NCBI GenBank assembly: GCA_001599755.1
Contig: BCHX01000003.1
Location: 3,507,289 to 3,571,288, forward strand
Source: Gliomastix tumulicola
Lineage: Eukaryota; Ascomycota; Sordariomycetes; Hypocreales; Bionectriaceae
Reading direction: 5' to 3'
DNA length: 64,000 bases
Shown: in pieces, positions 10,611 through 23,900 of the stretch
How the letters are laid out: each line of letters begins with the position of its first letter
Position numbering within the stretch: position 1 is the stretch's first letter
The notes under the pieces: model-generated
Told to the model about the DNA's origin: nothing
What the model saw: the letters and a program-made list of their open reading frames with translations, nothing else
Databases searched by the model: none
Translations under genes and position numbers: made by a program

Positions 10611-13245
10611 AGATGGTAAGCCTGGTGCGCGCACGCCTGCCCTCGACTCACTTGGCAGGGCGTTGCCAACGGACCCAGATCACTAATGCAAGCACAGGGT
10701 ACCAGGAATCTGTGATAAGCTCAGAGTTGAGATCTAGACTCTGCTCACGGACAAAAGGTTAGCACCACGACGTAGCATTGGGAGTCTGACTTGTCGGGCT
10801 GGCTGTCTCGGGCATTCCATGTCGGTGAATGTCTGTTGTCAGCTTTGCCCAGGTGAGGAAGACACGCCACCCCCGGAACTCTGGGGATCCCTACCTTGAA
10901 ACGCCGCCACTGCAGCATAACCGTCCACGTTAGCAAATCCGCAGTTTTGAGATCTTGATCGATCGAGTGACCTTCTCCCTTCACCGCAATGTTCGAGCCG
11001 CGTAATTGTCCGGTCCGTCCTGGACAGCCGTGATCACGTTTGAGGGGCGAAATCGAGGCCAAGATCGAGGGTGGGACAGACGCAAGAAGCGGTGGCCGTG
11101 GCAGTGGCGCGCGCGCGCGCGCTAGATTTGAAGCCGAATCTCTGACGAGTTGCTATATTTGTGCTGCGCGTGTTTATATATAGGCTCGCCGAGGATGGTT
11201 CCAAGTCGTCAAGTGCCAGCAGAGGTGCAACCCAAGGATCGTGGCTTCGTGGCTTCGCAACATGCTTACGACAGCCTGGAGATGGCTTCATGTGCCGATG
11301 GGGACATGCTGGAGCCGGAGCATCCTCTCATGCACACGCCGGTGTAACTCGAGGCACATGAGTCCGCCACAAGGTGACGGGCAGTTTCCGATGCTGACGC
11401 CTCATTGGGCATCACGCACCAGATCCAAGCTGTCAAGCGCGTGTTTCATGAATTTAGGTCGCTGGTTTGGGCGACTAGCGTGGACACTGCCACGTAGGCC
11501 TCGCCCCTACTAGGCTGGAACCGATCTAGGGACGAGGCTTCTCAACGTTAATGGCAACGTACGTCGGATAGTGGGAGTGAGACAGAGCAGACCCGAACGG
11601 ACAAGACAGACGGACGGAGTATCTCGGGCTCAAAGAACCCTGGGCGGCTGAGAAGTAGGCGAAGCTAGCCACGGAGAGACGGTGCTGCCTTGACTCCAGC
11701 TGCCGGCGCCAGAATTTTCGCCGAGCCATGGAGGTCGCCGACGATGCCTGCCCAACATCAGTCTACATCCATCTCGTCAACTTGTCGACGCAAAACCTCC
11801 GTGTCGTGAGGCGCGTCGTGAGGCGAGCTGGGAGGAACACCTGTGGAGATGAGCTGAAAAGACAGTCAATCTGGAGGCCTCAGCCCTGTTCTTCCATGAC
11901 TCGAGTCAATCCGTGTCTCCAAGAAATCTTCGGTTAAGCGAAGAGGTCGTGTCTTGTGTGGTGATGGCCTACCCTAAGGCTGGGAACAAGAAGCAAAAAA
12001 TCGACGATGTTGCAGCTCGCGCACAGGCGAGAAAGGGAGCACAGTCTCAGCTGGGCTTGCTGATCATCGAATGAGTAAGTACCTACCAGTGATCAGGGTT
12101 TTCATAGAATAATTTTGCCGGGTGACATCATTGTCGGCACGAGATGGAGGTCATTTCCAACTCCTTCCTCATCGTTCGCTCTGTTTATGAATAGGGAAGC
12201 CGCGACCGAAAAGACACCTTCCCTCCTTCCAAACAAAAGCGATTGCCAACATGGAATTAGACATCACGGGAAACGGACCAATCATAGGCGAAGAATAAGA
12301 TACCTCTAAAAGAGGCACCTACAGTAGTATCGAGCTTTCCTTGTGAAGTGGTAGGAGCTTCAGGCTAGCAGACAGCCCCCAAGAACCCAAAGAACGCACT
12401 ACTCGTGTATGCAGCCCAAATAATGTGACCCAAGCAGCACTAAGTCGACATGCATCAATGCCTCTCTCCTTTTTCTGTCGGGTGAATACTAATATCACCA
12501 GTTTCCCGCGGTCATCCTGGCATTTGCGCGCTTGAGACAGCCCTCATTTGAGCTTCGGTTCTCGCAAGGCGCCAGTCAGGGGTATGCAGTCCCTATCAGG
12601 CCACGGAGCGTTGAACAAGGCAAAAAGAAGCTTCGGCAACACGAGGATGGAAGAGCGAAAAGAGGCAATTGCTCTGTCGATCAGATCTCATCCCCGGTTG
12701 AGTCTCTCTCTCCACCGGCCCTCGTCTATTTTCGTGCGGATAAATTGCAAGGTATGAAGTGGCATCTCAGCTATTATCCTGATATTACGTAGTAGCGAAA
12801 TCTTGCTCGGGAGGCGGGTGTCAGCCGGTGCCCGGCCATACGCATATCTACTATCTATGTGGGGATTCACCAGGGGCCTTGTTGGGAGGCTGAGCAGAGC
12901 ATGGAGGGAAGAAAAAAAAAGGAGATGAATGGCCGACGACAGAAGAAAAAGGAGGCGTCGCGAGGATGCCGTGGGATCTCCCAGCCGCCCTCAATTACGT
13001 AGCTGCTGGGGAAAAAACGAAGCTACTAAATTTGGGTGTTGGGGTCAGCGGCTCATCTTCAGGGTCGTCTTCGACGAATCATTCCCGAAAATCTCGAGAT
13101 TCAGGGCGGGTGGGCGATACCCTGTGAGATCTGCCCTCATCGTTCCCTTTCGTAGAAGCTTGGCCGCGGTGGTCCGGTGCCACCAGCTTCGTATTGAAGA
13201 TAGACCCTCAGGTGGCTTGCCGACTACGCCGGGATGCTTCGCTGC

Positions 13246-13265
13246 TTTTTTTTTTTTTTTTTTTT
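13246..13265 (+). repeat. T20 homopolymer
   Basis: Twenty consecutive T on the + strand. It could be a remnant poly(A) tail of a - strand retroelement insertion, but no retroelement sequence or target-site duplication is visible beside it. Confidence 0.9.
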
Positions 13266-16200
13266 GTTGGTCGCAATGGTAATAGCACGCAATCATCACA
13301 CCTCCTTAGGACCACGGCATATCATCGGACAGGCAGCAGAACTATCTGCGTTATGGCGGGGCGCAAAAGCAGAGCAGCGGAGTACTCCGGACGGTGGCTG
13401 TGATAGAGTCGCTGGGAGTGCTCATTGGGCAGGCCGATCTGCAAGACGGCCTCCACCAATGCAATGCGGCGATTTGCGCAGAGAACCGTCGGTTCTATGC
13501 GAGAAGACTGACATCAGACGTCCTGCTGCAAAGCGAATAGCGACGGGGAGGTCGAAGGGGGCACTCGAGCACACGAAGGAAGCTTTATTTTCGACTATGC
13601 CTCTGGCGCATTCTCTCGCGAATTGTTTTCCTAATTCGTTAGACAGTCTTCTACTAGTAGGCGATATCGAAGTTGCAGTCCGTCACTCTTATTGCGCTCA
13701 TGTTCTCAAGCGAGCCGCCGGCGCATAGTGGCTGCTTGTTGAACCTACCAAATAGCGGGGTTTCCGCGCACCAAAGCCCCAGCGCAGCGCCGAGGGAAGG
13801 GCTTCAGCGTGGGGGGCGGACAAATAATCACTTTTCCGAGGCGTGGAAGAATCTTCATTGAGTTTGGCGAGCTCGAGATGCCGACTCCTTTCAATCTCGC
13901 TGGCAGCTGACAGACGGCATGGCTGCCCTTGGCGCCCGTCCCCAAATCCCTTGTTCCTGCGTCAATGCCTGGGATGGTGGCATGTGCCGTGTGGTATACC
14001 GGAGTCTGCTATAGGGGTCAAGGTGGAAAACAAGAAGGAGGGAGAGGGAAAAAAAAAAGTTGAAGAAATTTTAGAGACATGGAGATGTTGCCGTTTCCCA
14101 TCTGAACAGGATGGCAGATCCTTCCGGGCGTGCAGCTTGTTCGGGCAAGAAGGCTCGTATCGTCCGGTGCGTGACGTCAATTGGGCGATATTAGAGATAA
14201 GGGTTAAGACATATCGACGACAGGCCGTCGCCAGCGTTGCAGCAGAGTACCCTGATTCCAACGCGTCGGTATCGTATCGGCAAGATCCCTTGCTGGTCTC
14301 GCGAGCATGGAAGCGATACGGAAGTGGTACAGAAGCAGCAGCTGCCACCGGCCTGGTGCATGCGCATGGTGGACTCGACGGGCGGTTGAACAGGGGCCCA
14401 AGCTGATGAGCTGCATCTTCTACTCGCTCGTGTGCCTGTGGCCCCTTGCTACCTGAGCGGTGCACCGTCTCATCCCCCCCCCCCCCTCCGTGTTGTGTTG
14501 GCGCCCAGGTAGGGCGCCCGACGCTACCCTGCATCCCCGGGTATCCAGTTCACCGGATATGGAGTTGATATCACCGTTAATATATGGCTCTTCGGGTGTC
14601 GTCGTTCGGCGATGCTTCTTTTTTCGCACAAGTCAGTATATGAGAAGCTGTGGCCAGTCCGGGGAAGATGAGAGCAAGACTGCCGCCGATGAGAAGGCGA
14701 TGCCGTGGTGATTATGGAAGCTCGGGAACATTAGTTGGCCCAGCGCCTAGGACGACGGCGACTTGTTTCACCGGACCGCGCAGGAGAACGTTTCCTGCAC
14801 ATCAACGGTTCGGCGGGACCGCGTCACGGCCGGGTAAAGCTGATGTGGCTGATGAAGTGTCAATTTCTGGGCATGGAATCCGTGAACGGTATGATTCGCG
14901 GGCAAAAATAAACTCGAGAAGATTGTCTGTCGATCACCAGTAGTGTTCTTCTTTTGCTCGGCGGAGACGGGCTTGTGCAAATCACGTCTGATCAATTGTG
15001 GCGAGAGAGCTGACGACGCCACACACACATTCACAGGGAGAGCAGGCAACTTGCACCCACACTGAGGAAGGAGCGGCTTGGGCAATCTCACGAGCCACAC
15101 CACCATCTCTTTCCCGCCGTTATCCATCATGCCTGATCCTGGATTCCTAGCCCTGACTTTCTCTTCTGTTAACTGCTATTTCGCCGATATCCCTCTTGGT
15201 GATCATCCCGTCGCTTCGTATTCTCCCTCAACTATACCCTCCGGACGATGCTTTTGGAAATTGATTTGCACGCTGGGGATACACCTCCTCGAACCGATGC
15301 CCTCTCGACCGTCTGTTGGCCTGTTCGCCGGCGCATCGAGTCTGCACCAACAGCTTGCGTCAACGCTGGAGCGCCCGCATTGGCTAATGTAGCTGGGATG
15401 GATGCTAACACTGTCAGTGTGAGGTAGCTTGTCGAGTAGGGGGCACGCTACGATAGATTGGGTAAGGGCTGGGACGAAATGGCCTGATTATGATCACAGC
15501 GGCGATGCTTCCGACTGCCATAATTTGCGTCAGAGCTGAGGCAAGGGAGGGAGAGGGCAAAGACCTCATCCAGGCAGCGTTGGGAGCTCTGTGTGAAGCC
15601 GTCGAGAGAAGTTCTTAGAGCCAGCATCCAGCGTCCAATAGGATGGTTTGGAATTCACGCCAATCACAAGTCCAGTTGCGGAAGAAAGTGGTGTGGTGTG
15701 TAGGGTTTGCACAGCCACAGGGGGATGTGCTACGACCTCGTACCGCAGAGAGATGATCTTTCAATAGACCGGCTTAGCGGGCTTTATCGTAGTGGCTTCT
15801 CGTTTCCTTCGCAGCGCTCTTTCACTGCACATTACAGGGCCGTCACTCATAGCAAAAGTCAAAGAATGGCCACATGATATCCCCATGGGGGTGAACTCTA
15901 TCGCAGGCCGGCGTCCGATTATCATAACGGAGCAGTCACCTCTGACGAAGAGCATGAAGTATCCACTTAGTGTGGCGCAGCACCCATTTTTCGCAAACTT
16001 CGTTGCACTAACGTCGAATTTCGGTCGATGTCTCGGTGCTTGTTGCGCCCAGCAAAGCTTTTTTTCCCGCTCTGTGAAGAACCTGTGGCGCAAACCAGAC
16101 GCGAAGTGACGGGCATGTCTCATACTCTTCTGACGCACTCTTTGATCGACTGCCGGCCAGGCATGGAGGTAAGACCATGATGAGACTCTCAGCAGCACCA

Positions 16201-16800
16201 GGTCTGCCACTGAAGCACGCTCACAGGGAGTGGGCGCCTACTACCATGTGTTCAGTAACTCACCCGATTGGTGCACTCGGGTGGACAGAGACGGGCACGC
16301 CCCCCTTGCTAGCACTGAGCCGTCAGGATGAGGGGAAATGTTTCGCACTAACAATTATCTCTCGCTCGAGGAGCCACATCTGCGCAGTGAAGGGGGAGGG
16401 GGGGGCGTGTCCTGGGAGTCTCTGGGAGACAGAGGCCGAGCCACAAGCCCACCAAGGCCTGGATCCAGCTGTGGACCAGAAGGACCCCTGTTTGCTCTGG
16501 GTCATTGTCCACTCTTTACTGGGCCGGCGCCGTCGTCTACATGTGTCCTGGATCCTTGTATCGTCCTGCAAGGTGAGGTGATAGCATGTGGGCACGGCGC
16601 TCGCTGTGGCTCACCACCAGACACCAGTAGAGCTCCAGGTCGAGTGAGCAAGTGCGTGCGCGTGCGTGTGTGTGTGCTCGATGGCTTTGGAGGTACCTTG
16701 ACACACTGGAAGGATGCGCGGGTGGGAGACCAGCAGAGCCATGTACACCCTCCTGCCATCCTCTGATCCCCTACCTCGCACGTCTTATACAAGGATAAGA

Positions 16801-18311
16801 GAATGATGATTTAACCACATGCTATGCCATACTCGACCTTATCCCATCCCACCCTTCTTAATATCACTGCTATCCCGGCGGGTGTGGCTAACGAGACGCT
16901 GGTGGGCGTGTCCGTCACTGAGCTCGCTCGTCTCGTCTACATATATCATTCATAATCAATGCATACCCTCCCTCCATCCCAGCCCTAGGTACCCTCCCTC
17001 GCCTCGCCTTACGTCCTAAAACGCGGCCAACCTACAGCTCCTAGAGCCATACCTACCCTTTTTTTACCTGTACATCTTTACCTCTGCTGCAACTGCCGCC
17101 CGGTACCTTGTGTTCGTCTCATACCTGCACTGGACTTGGGCATTCACTGGCTCACAGTGGCACACTTGTTGCATTCAAAGGTACACCCCGTCACTCCAAT
17201 ACTCATGCGCCCCAATCGAATCTTGCTCGTGTGTTGTCTTGTCGAGTACTGACCTTGGATGCATTCAGTTAGTACTTTGCCTCTTGCCTTCGGTATTGTT
17301 TTGTGGTGGCACCTGCCCTGCAAGCTTGCCGGTTCTTGCCCATCTTACCTGCCCAACTTATATTAAAAGGTAGCGACCTGTCACCTGTTTCATCAGCCAC
17401 TTCTCGCCCTCCATCCCTCCGCCTTAGTCCCATACTCTGCAAGAGACAAGCCTCACACTCGACCTGTTACAGACTTCGCATGAAAAGTGGCTTGACGCCT
17501 GCTTCGGACAACCAAGCCATCGTCGCGGCCACCACCTTAGCACCTTACCTTACTACCTCGCCGCCTCACTGCTCGACCCTCAGCTTACCTACTGGAACTC
17601 GGGTCACCTGGCTTACCACTGTCGGCTCATTCCGACTCTCGCCGCCAGCCCAGCCTCCCGCTCCTCCTCCTTACCCCAGAGGGGGATTTCGGCAGCGTTC
17701 CTTTATGCATCCTACGAGCACTCTCGAATAATCACATCGCCCGACACAGACGCCCTTCCTACTACCTCCGCCAGATTGCGACGCACCCACCTAGGACTCC
17801 AGCTGCTCTAAAACCGCGCCGTCTACCTACCTACTACATCGCATTCCTCGAACCCCACCACTGGCTACCTGCCTATTCACACAGCTCCGAGTCAGCTAGC
17901 GGTACACAGCAGCAGTCGCCAGACTCTATATTCTCGTCGATTTCGCACTTTCGCCAATCCTCGGCATTATCAACACCAAGCTGTTTCTGCTCCTCCTTAC
18001 GCATTGACGCGCAACCTTTGCGTCGTTCAATAGTTGTTTGGATCAACTTGTGGTCTGGCGCCAACAGGCCACAATCCTGAGCCCCCCTCCCACTTATACC
18101 CGCCCGCATCGCAACGACCCGGCACAGTCTTGCAGGCCTCTTTATGCAGGCTTTCGGTTCTGTGCGCTTTGCCTGCAGTTAAATGATTCTCGATCCGTCC
18201 TTTCGAGGGACGTGACGACCCCGGCTTTATCAAGCGAGAGTTCCAAATCCCCAGAGCTGAGTGGACTTGGAAGATCGCTGTCGCCCGACAGCAGGGGAAC
18301 GCAGAGACGCT
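16801..18311 (+). promoter_or_regulatory. Pyrimidine-rich leader/promoter of the CP2 gene
   Basis: From about 16820 to 18310 the + strand becomes rich in C and T, with many cctacc, tcatacc and tccctcc tracts and no extended protein-like frame. This is the typical look of long 5' leaders of fungal developmental regulators. The transcription start and any leader introns cannot be placed by eye. Confidence 0.5.
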
Positions 18312-20901
18312 ATGTTTAGACAAAGGTTAGTTATACCCTACCCTCGAGACCCTGGCAACACTGGCTGTTGCGGATGTGTGTCCTTTGATGCACTGTTAAC
18401 TAACTGCGTCCCCTAGAAGGAGTTCGCAAAAGCCTGGCGATGATCTACTCGCCAACTTCCGCCAGCAGTTCCCAGAGATTACCACAACCTCAGCACCGAC
18501 GACGGTAGCGGCGATATCCCAGACCGTTGGTACGACTCTGCCAGCCTTGGAACCGCCTCCACAACAGGAAAGGTATGCTTTGACGATCCCCGAGTTCACC
18601 AGCAGTCTACCTTGGTCGCCATCGAACTACCTAGCTACTTGCGCTGGGACGCCAGGAGATTCCTCAGGAACTCGCACTGACAGTGGACTGAACAACAGGA
18701 GTCTCCCCATTGGCGATGCCGATGCGTTCGATCATGATCCCACGCCTCGGGCGTCGAACGAGCCGTGGAGATTTACTCCATCGCTCATGGACCCCGACTC
18801 CTTTGCCTTCAACAACTTTGCCAACGCGCCACCGGGCTACTACACACCAACCCCAGGAGGTACAAATACACTCTTTCATACCCAGGCCGGTGACTTACAG
18901 ACTCCAGTGGGCTTGGCAGGTCCAGCATTAGAAACTCCGCTGTCGATGCCGGCAACTGGGAATCCAATCACTTCTGGGGCTGGTGTTGTCGATATGGCGG
19001 GCTTTCAGCCCCTGCCGTCTCACCAGATGCATCACTTTAGCCCTTTTGTTCAAGCACCGCCTCCTCAGCCGCCATTCGTGCCGTCTAGCTTCGTGCACCA
19101 AGACACTGGCTACGAGACGATGGAGCAAGACGGTACACCAGTCACCTCTCGCTCTTCCAATCCGGCATATCACCCAACCGGTGTTCCGATGATGAATTTT
19201 CCTGCCCGGCAGATGGCCGGACTTCCGCTGGGACATGTTATACCGCCTTCCGCCGACAAATTCCGCTTCCATTCGACTCTCAACGCCCCAACCGCCATGA
19301 TCAGACACGCAGACGAGATTCCTATCACGTACCTGAACAAGGGGCAAGCCTACTCCCTGTCTATTGTAGACACACACGCCATGATTCCCCTCCAACCCGG
19401 CACTCGGTATCGAACCTTCGTGCGCGTCTCGTTTGAAGACGACGAACAGAGACAAAAGCCTGGCGTATGCTGGAGTTTATGGAAGGAAGGCAGGGGACAG
19501 AACGAGGCACATCACAGAGGTGGAAAGCTACAAGCCGTCGAGTACGTTGAAGCTGGGCAGCCGGTAGAGGGAGACGAGAAGAGGACAAGAGTTCAGCTGG
19601 AGACATTTTCGTTTGATGGGTTCTCGGTCACTTGGACGCCAGGCTCCCTTGGTGCACCAGAAGTCAACGTGGCTGTTCGGTTCAACTTTCTCTCCACCGA
19701 CTTCAGCCATTCCAAGGGCGTCAAGGGAATACCGGTGAGACTCTGTGCGAAAACTCACCTTCTAGCACCTGACCCTGCCAAGCCGGGACCCGAGAACACG
19801 ACCCCCGAGATATGCTTCTGCAAAGTCAAGCTCTTCCGTGATCACGGCGCGGAGCGGAAGCTGTCAAACGATGTCGCACACGTCAAGAAGACTATCGACA
19901 AAGTCAAGCACCAGATCGCACAGGCAGAAACCGGAATGAAGGATACGGGGAAGCGGAAGAGGGCCAGCGCAAAGCTGAAGATAGGAGAGCCTCACCGACC
20001 GGGTAAAGCTCCGAAACATAAGCGCACCTGGTCTATTTCTTCAGCCAGCTCTGCAGATGGTACTGGCGCGGGCGCCGAACGATCTACACTGGAAGATGAC
20101 CTTCATTTCAAGCTTCAGACCCTACAAGACATGTTCACGAGCACGAGGCCAGTCAGCGTTCTATATCTCCAAGGCGAAGAACTCGACGATCCCGACCTGC
20201 ATCCCGTCTCTCTCCCGGGCGACCTCTCCCCACCTACGAAATCCGATGGGGCACGTGAGGGACAGAGTTGGCAAGTCCGGAGTGGACAGAGCTCCAATGC
20301 TGACTCCATGGTCTCTCCATCCCCAAGCTCACTGTCACTGGCTTCCAATCCATCTGCACCTGCCCAAGGAGCTCAATGGCCGAAGGTGGAGGGTGCATTG
20401 ACGAGCGACCCAGCCCGCAAGGCTTTGGAGCAACCTACGAAGGTCAAACAAGTGGAAGGGGAAGGTGGCCTTAGTGGTTGGATAGAAGCCTTGGGTGTCG
20501 ATCCGTCATACCAGCCCCCCGCCGAGACGAGGCCGAAACCGATCGCTTGCTTCTACATTCTTCGACCGAACACGACCCAGCCGCAGTTTCAGGAATACCA
20601 CCGCGCAGTCTATCTGACCGAACGATCGCTGAAGGATTTCAACCAGAAGGTTGCTGCCAAATTTGGGCTCGATGCGGCAAAGATTGGACGAACACTTCAC
20701 AGGGTGCACAATGGCCTCGAAGTCGAGATGGACGACGACGTTATACGCGAGCTGAGAGAGGGCCAGGACATGAAGCTGGAAGTCGAGACGGTCGCGGAGC
20801 CAGTGAAAAGAGAGTGGGAAATGGCTGTCGACAGCAGCTCATCGATGGAGGGGACCGGCCAGCTACCAAACGGCCATCACATCCTGCGGCTTACTTTTTG
20901 A
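18312..20901 (+). CDS. Grainyhead/CP2-type transcription factor
   Basis: The proposed model has a 14-nt first coding exon 18312-18325 (ATG TTT AGA CAA AG), a 91-nt intron 18326-18416 (donor GTTAGT, branch TTAACTAAC, acceptor CCTAG) and exon 2 from 18417. It gives 832 aa beginning MFRQRRSSQKP. A second, in-frame intron 18573-18698 would shorten the protein to 790 aa. Without exon 1 the first ATG is at 18547. A low-complexity Pro/Ser/Thr activation-type region leads into the CP2/Grainyhead DNA-binding domain at about residues 285-480 (FRFHSTLNAPTAMI, GTRYRTFVRVSFED, FSVTWTPGSLGAPEVNVAVR, KGIPVRLCAKTH, CFCKVKLFRDHGAERK). A C-terminal ubiquitin-fold-like dimerisation region lies near 713-800 (CFYILRPNTT). 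The Neurospora homologue CSP-2 acts in conidial separation and cell-wall remodelling, so a nuclear developmental role is likely. The gene stands alone in a large gene-poor block. Confidence 0.88.
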
Positions 20902-23900
20902 TCATTGGTTGCTCTTGATTAACCAGCCTCTCCGCGCCTACGCCTTCTTTCTTCCTTCTTCCTTCTTCTTCCTTCTATTTGATTTGATTCAAATCTTTTT
21001 CACTTTATCTATTTCGACTTATCTTGGTTTAACTGAATGGGTCTAGACCAAGGGGGATTTTTATTTTGTATTTTCACAACTGGATCTGTCAAACATACGG
21101 ACAGGTATTTCACATTTGGACGCCATGGGGGCAGGAATACGCACGACTATGCTAGGGCGGCGCGGATATACAACTGGTACTGGGCGTTTGGGTCTCATCT
21201 CATTGTTGTCGTTGCTGAGATACCATAACCATTCTTCGACTACATTATACCCACAAGAGTCTTGACGGAAGACTAACTGCATTGTACGGCCGGAGATTAC
21301 TTGGATCATATGAGTTGCATATACCCAGACGGCTTGGCTGGCTGCTGGAATGACGATGATATTATTACTATTTACTATTATTCTTATATTACCATGTTAT
21401 ATGAAATGGCAAGCGATGGTTGACCCTTTCATTTTCGGGTACGCAGTCTATCGGGGTCTCGGCCCTCGGCATATAAGCAGAGAGAAACAGATAAGGGCAA
21501 GCAGATCGTGGCTGACAAGCCATGTAAGATTGCAGGCGTGAGAATGATGACTTCTGAAGTGGGCTGGGGGGGGAGGGGGACCAAGATTGCAATTTCCAGA
21601 GTGCATCGATGGGTTGTGTCAAGTTGAATGAGTTTTCGAGGTACCTAATAACGACGAAAGAGGAGGCGTCGAATTATTGCAGGGCCTTTCTTTCCCGGCG
21701 GCGCAACTTTTTTAGCAGGGGCGGGAAGAAGAGGTCCGGAGCATCGGGCCCGATCTCTGGGGAATTGGAAAACATGTGGGCTTTTGTGCTGCTTCTGGCA
21801 AGCAGGGGGGGGATACATCCAGCAAAGTTTAATTACGGGAGGCGTTCCAAGGGGGGCGTGTTGAAACAAATCGAAACAACTAGGAAAATGAGACGGATGA
21901 TGTGATGAGATGAGATGAGATGATTGAGGCAAAAAACTCACCGATGCAAAAAAGCAGACAGAAAGTCACGCATAGTAAAGAATTAGCCCGTTAGGTAGTA
22001 GGTTAGGCATGTGATGATTTCATAGCTTCTGAGCGAAGCGAGTGAGTTGTTGGTTGGCTGTGTGTGCACGCAAGTCCCGTTGTTTATTCAATACAGATTG
22101 TAGGTACCTACGGATTCTGGTTAAAGGCTCCTTTTCTTCAGAGGTCCAGGTCAGATGGAGGGTGGGATTGACGGGTTGGTGAGGGGATTTGGGGGTGGAA
22201 AGGGCTTCCACTAAAAAGGGCCAGTTGAGGGGTAAGGTCCATCAGAGAGCCAGTCACGTTAACGAAAGTGCACCTTTCTGTGAGGCTGATGACTCGAAAT
22301 CGACGGGCTTTCTCTGTCCGTGGAGGGTCACCAGCCACAGGGACGATTGTCCGGATGACATTCAATGGCCACGCGGTCGAGGGAAAAAAGAAACGGAGAA
22401 CCGAAAAAAAGTGAAGCACTAACAGCCCGCCTGCACCGAAGGGAAGAAACCCCGAGGCAAAACGTGCAAGGGGGGGTGTCTCCCTATAACTGGAGAAGAA
22501 AACCATATTGCACTCGCCACCTGTGGCTTGACAAGACCTCGAAGAAAAAAGATCCCTTGCTAGTGCCGTGTCACCAAACGCCCGTCGAGAGCCGTCACTT
22601 CCTGCAAAGGGGGGAGGGGCGTGTTTTTTGGGAAACAGAAATAGGAAGAAAAACAACAGTCATAGGTCGAGACTCATCATAACGTCTTTGTATTACTGAC
22701 TAACTCGCTTTCGCTCCAAGGTTTCATGCATTGATTACTAGCCACAGGGCTCCGGCCTCTCCCCCTCCAATCTCGGTTCTGAGGGAGACTATTGGCCGTT
22801 GGCAGATTTTAGTACAGAAAACGTTTCTGGCACGGCGCAGTGGGGTATTTGGGAAAGAGCGAATCGACCCAATGGAGTGTGTGTGTGGCTGGTGTGGAGT
22901 TGTGGCTTACGCGTCGACTCTGAACTTTTGTGAATAACTACTAGTACTTGTAGGTAAGTATGGTCCGGCTAACGGGCGTACTCGGTCGAAGGCTCGTCGT
23001 ACCTGCACCGTATTCGTGGAGGATATGGGAGTACATTGGGCAACGCACGGCCGCGCGGTTATCGTCGATTCGTTGAGATTTGGGAGGGGGAAATAGGCCT
23101 TTGCTTGTCCTCACTCCCCCCCGTCCCCTGCTCAAGGCCATGTCCGTGGCTGGACTCCTTACATTTTAACTGAACCACTCACAAGTTGCCGGGGAGCCGG
23201 GTCTTTTCTTGGGTTTCTGCAAATCGCATATCGTGTGCATTATGTAGCACTGTACCTTAGCCGCCTGTGCGTACCTTGCAAGGTGGCATCCGCAGGGGGG
23301 TGAGTTTGAATTGGGCTGGGCAACGCACGCACGGCCTTCCTTGCCCTTGCCTTGCCTTTACCAGAACAGAGCGAGAAGAGCTCATCGGACGATTTCCGCG
23401 TCGATTGCGGCAAAAACGAGACCCGCCGTCGTTGAAAAGGGCAGCGTTCCGAGCAAGGGTCAGCAGTAGTTGAAACTCTGAAGATTGGGGGAGGGGAGGG
23501 GGGAGGGTGTGTTCTTTGGTTGTTTGTGCGAGGAACTTGTTGTTGTACATTTGCACCGGCTGTGACCGATCGAGGGACACAATCGAGGCCCTAAACTTCG
23601 AATTGCATTTTTTTCATTTGGCACCTGTTGGTTTTGTTCCCCCGGTTGGGCTTTTTTGTTGCGCATGGACGGTACATAACATGACCTGCTGGAGTTGCGG
23701 ACGGAAGAGCATGCCGGGTGGAGTTCCCTCTCCGTTGTTGGAGGAAGTGCCACCAAGTGCCAATCGGCGGGAGGAGGTGTGGCTGAAACTTCGACCAAGA
23801 GAGAGAGAGAGAGATAGTGGAGAATGCAAGTGTGGCTCAGCAGGGCAAGTACCACCCCCGCGCGAAATGCTGGATGTACCTGCCCAACAGCATACAGGAG

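Larger units (their letters stand above)
9519..16800. other. Gene-poor block, left part (no gene recognised)
   Basis: About 7.3 kb in which no frame on either strand looks like a protein. The longest open frames (190 aa at 13962-14534 - and 149 aa at 15761-16210 -) are opposed by open frames on the other strand and carry no domain features. Base composition is not AT-rich, so there is no plain sign of RIP-degraded transposon. Simple repeats are frequent: a TTA run near 9703, (AG)15 at 10577, GC dinucleotides near 11109, a T20 tract at 13246 and a C-run near 14477. The block may be extended regulatory DNA or unannotated non-coding transcription. Neither is shown by the sequence. Confidence 0.5.

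Noticed and set aside
13246..13265. T20 tract as the tail of a SINE/LINE insertion
   Set aside because: No element body, target duplication or second copy is visible in the window.
15761..16210. 149-aa - strand and 105-aa + strand overlapping ORFs
   Set aside because: Both frames are open over the same stretch with no family features. They are the least unconvincing candidates in the gene-poor block but not supportable.
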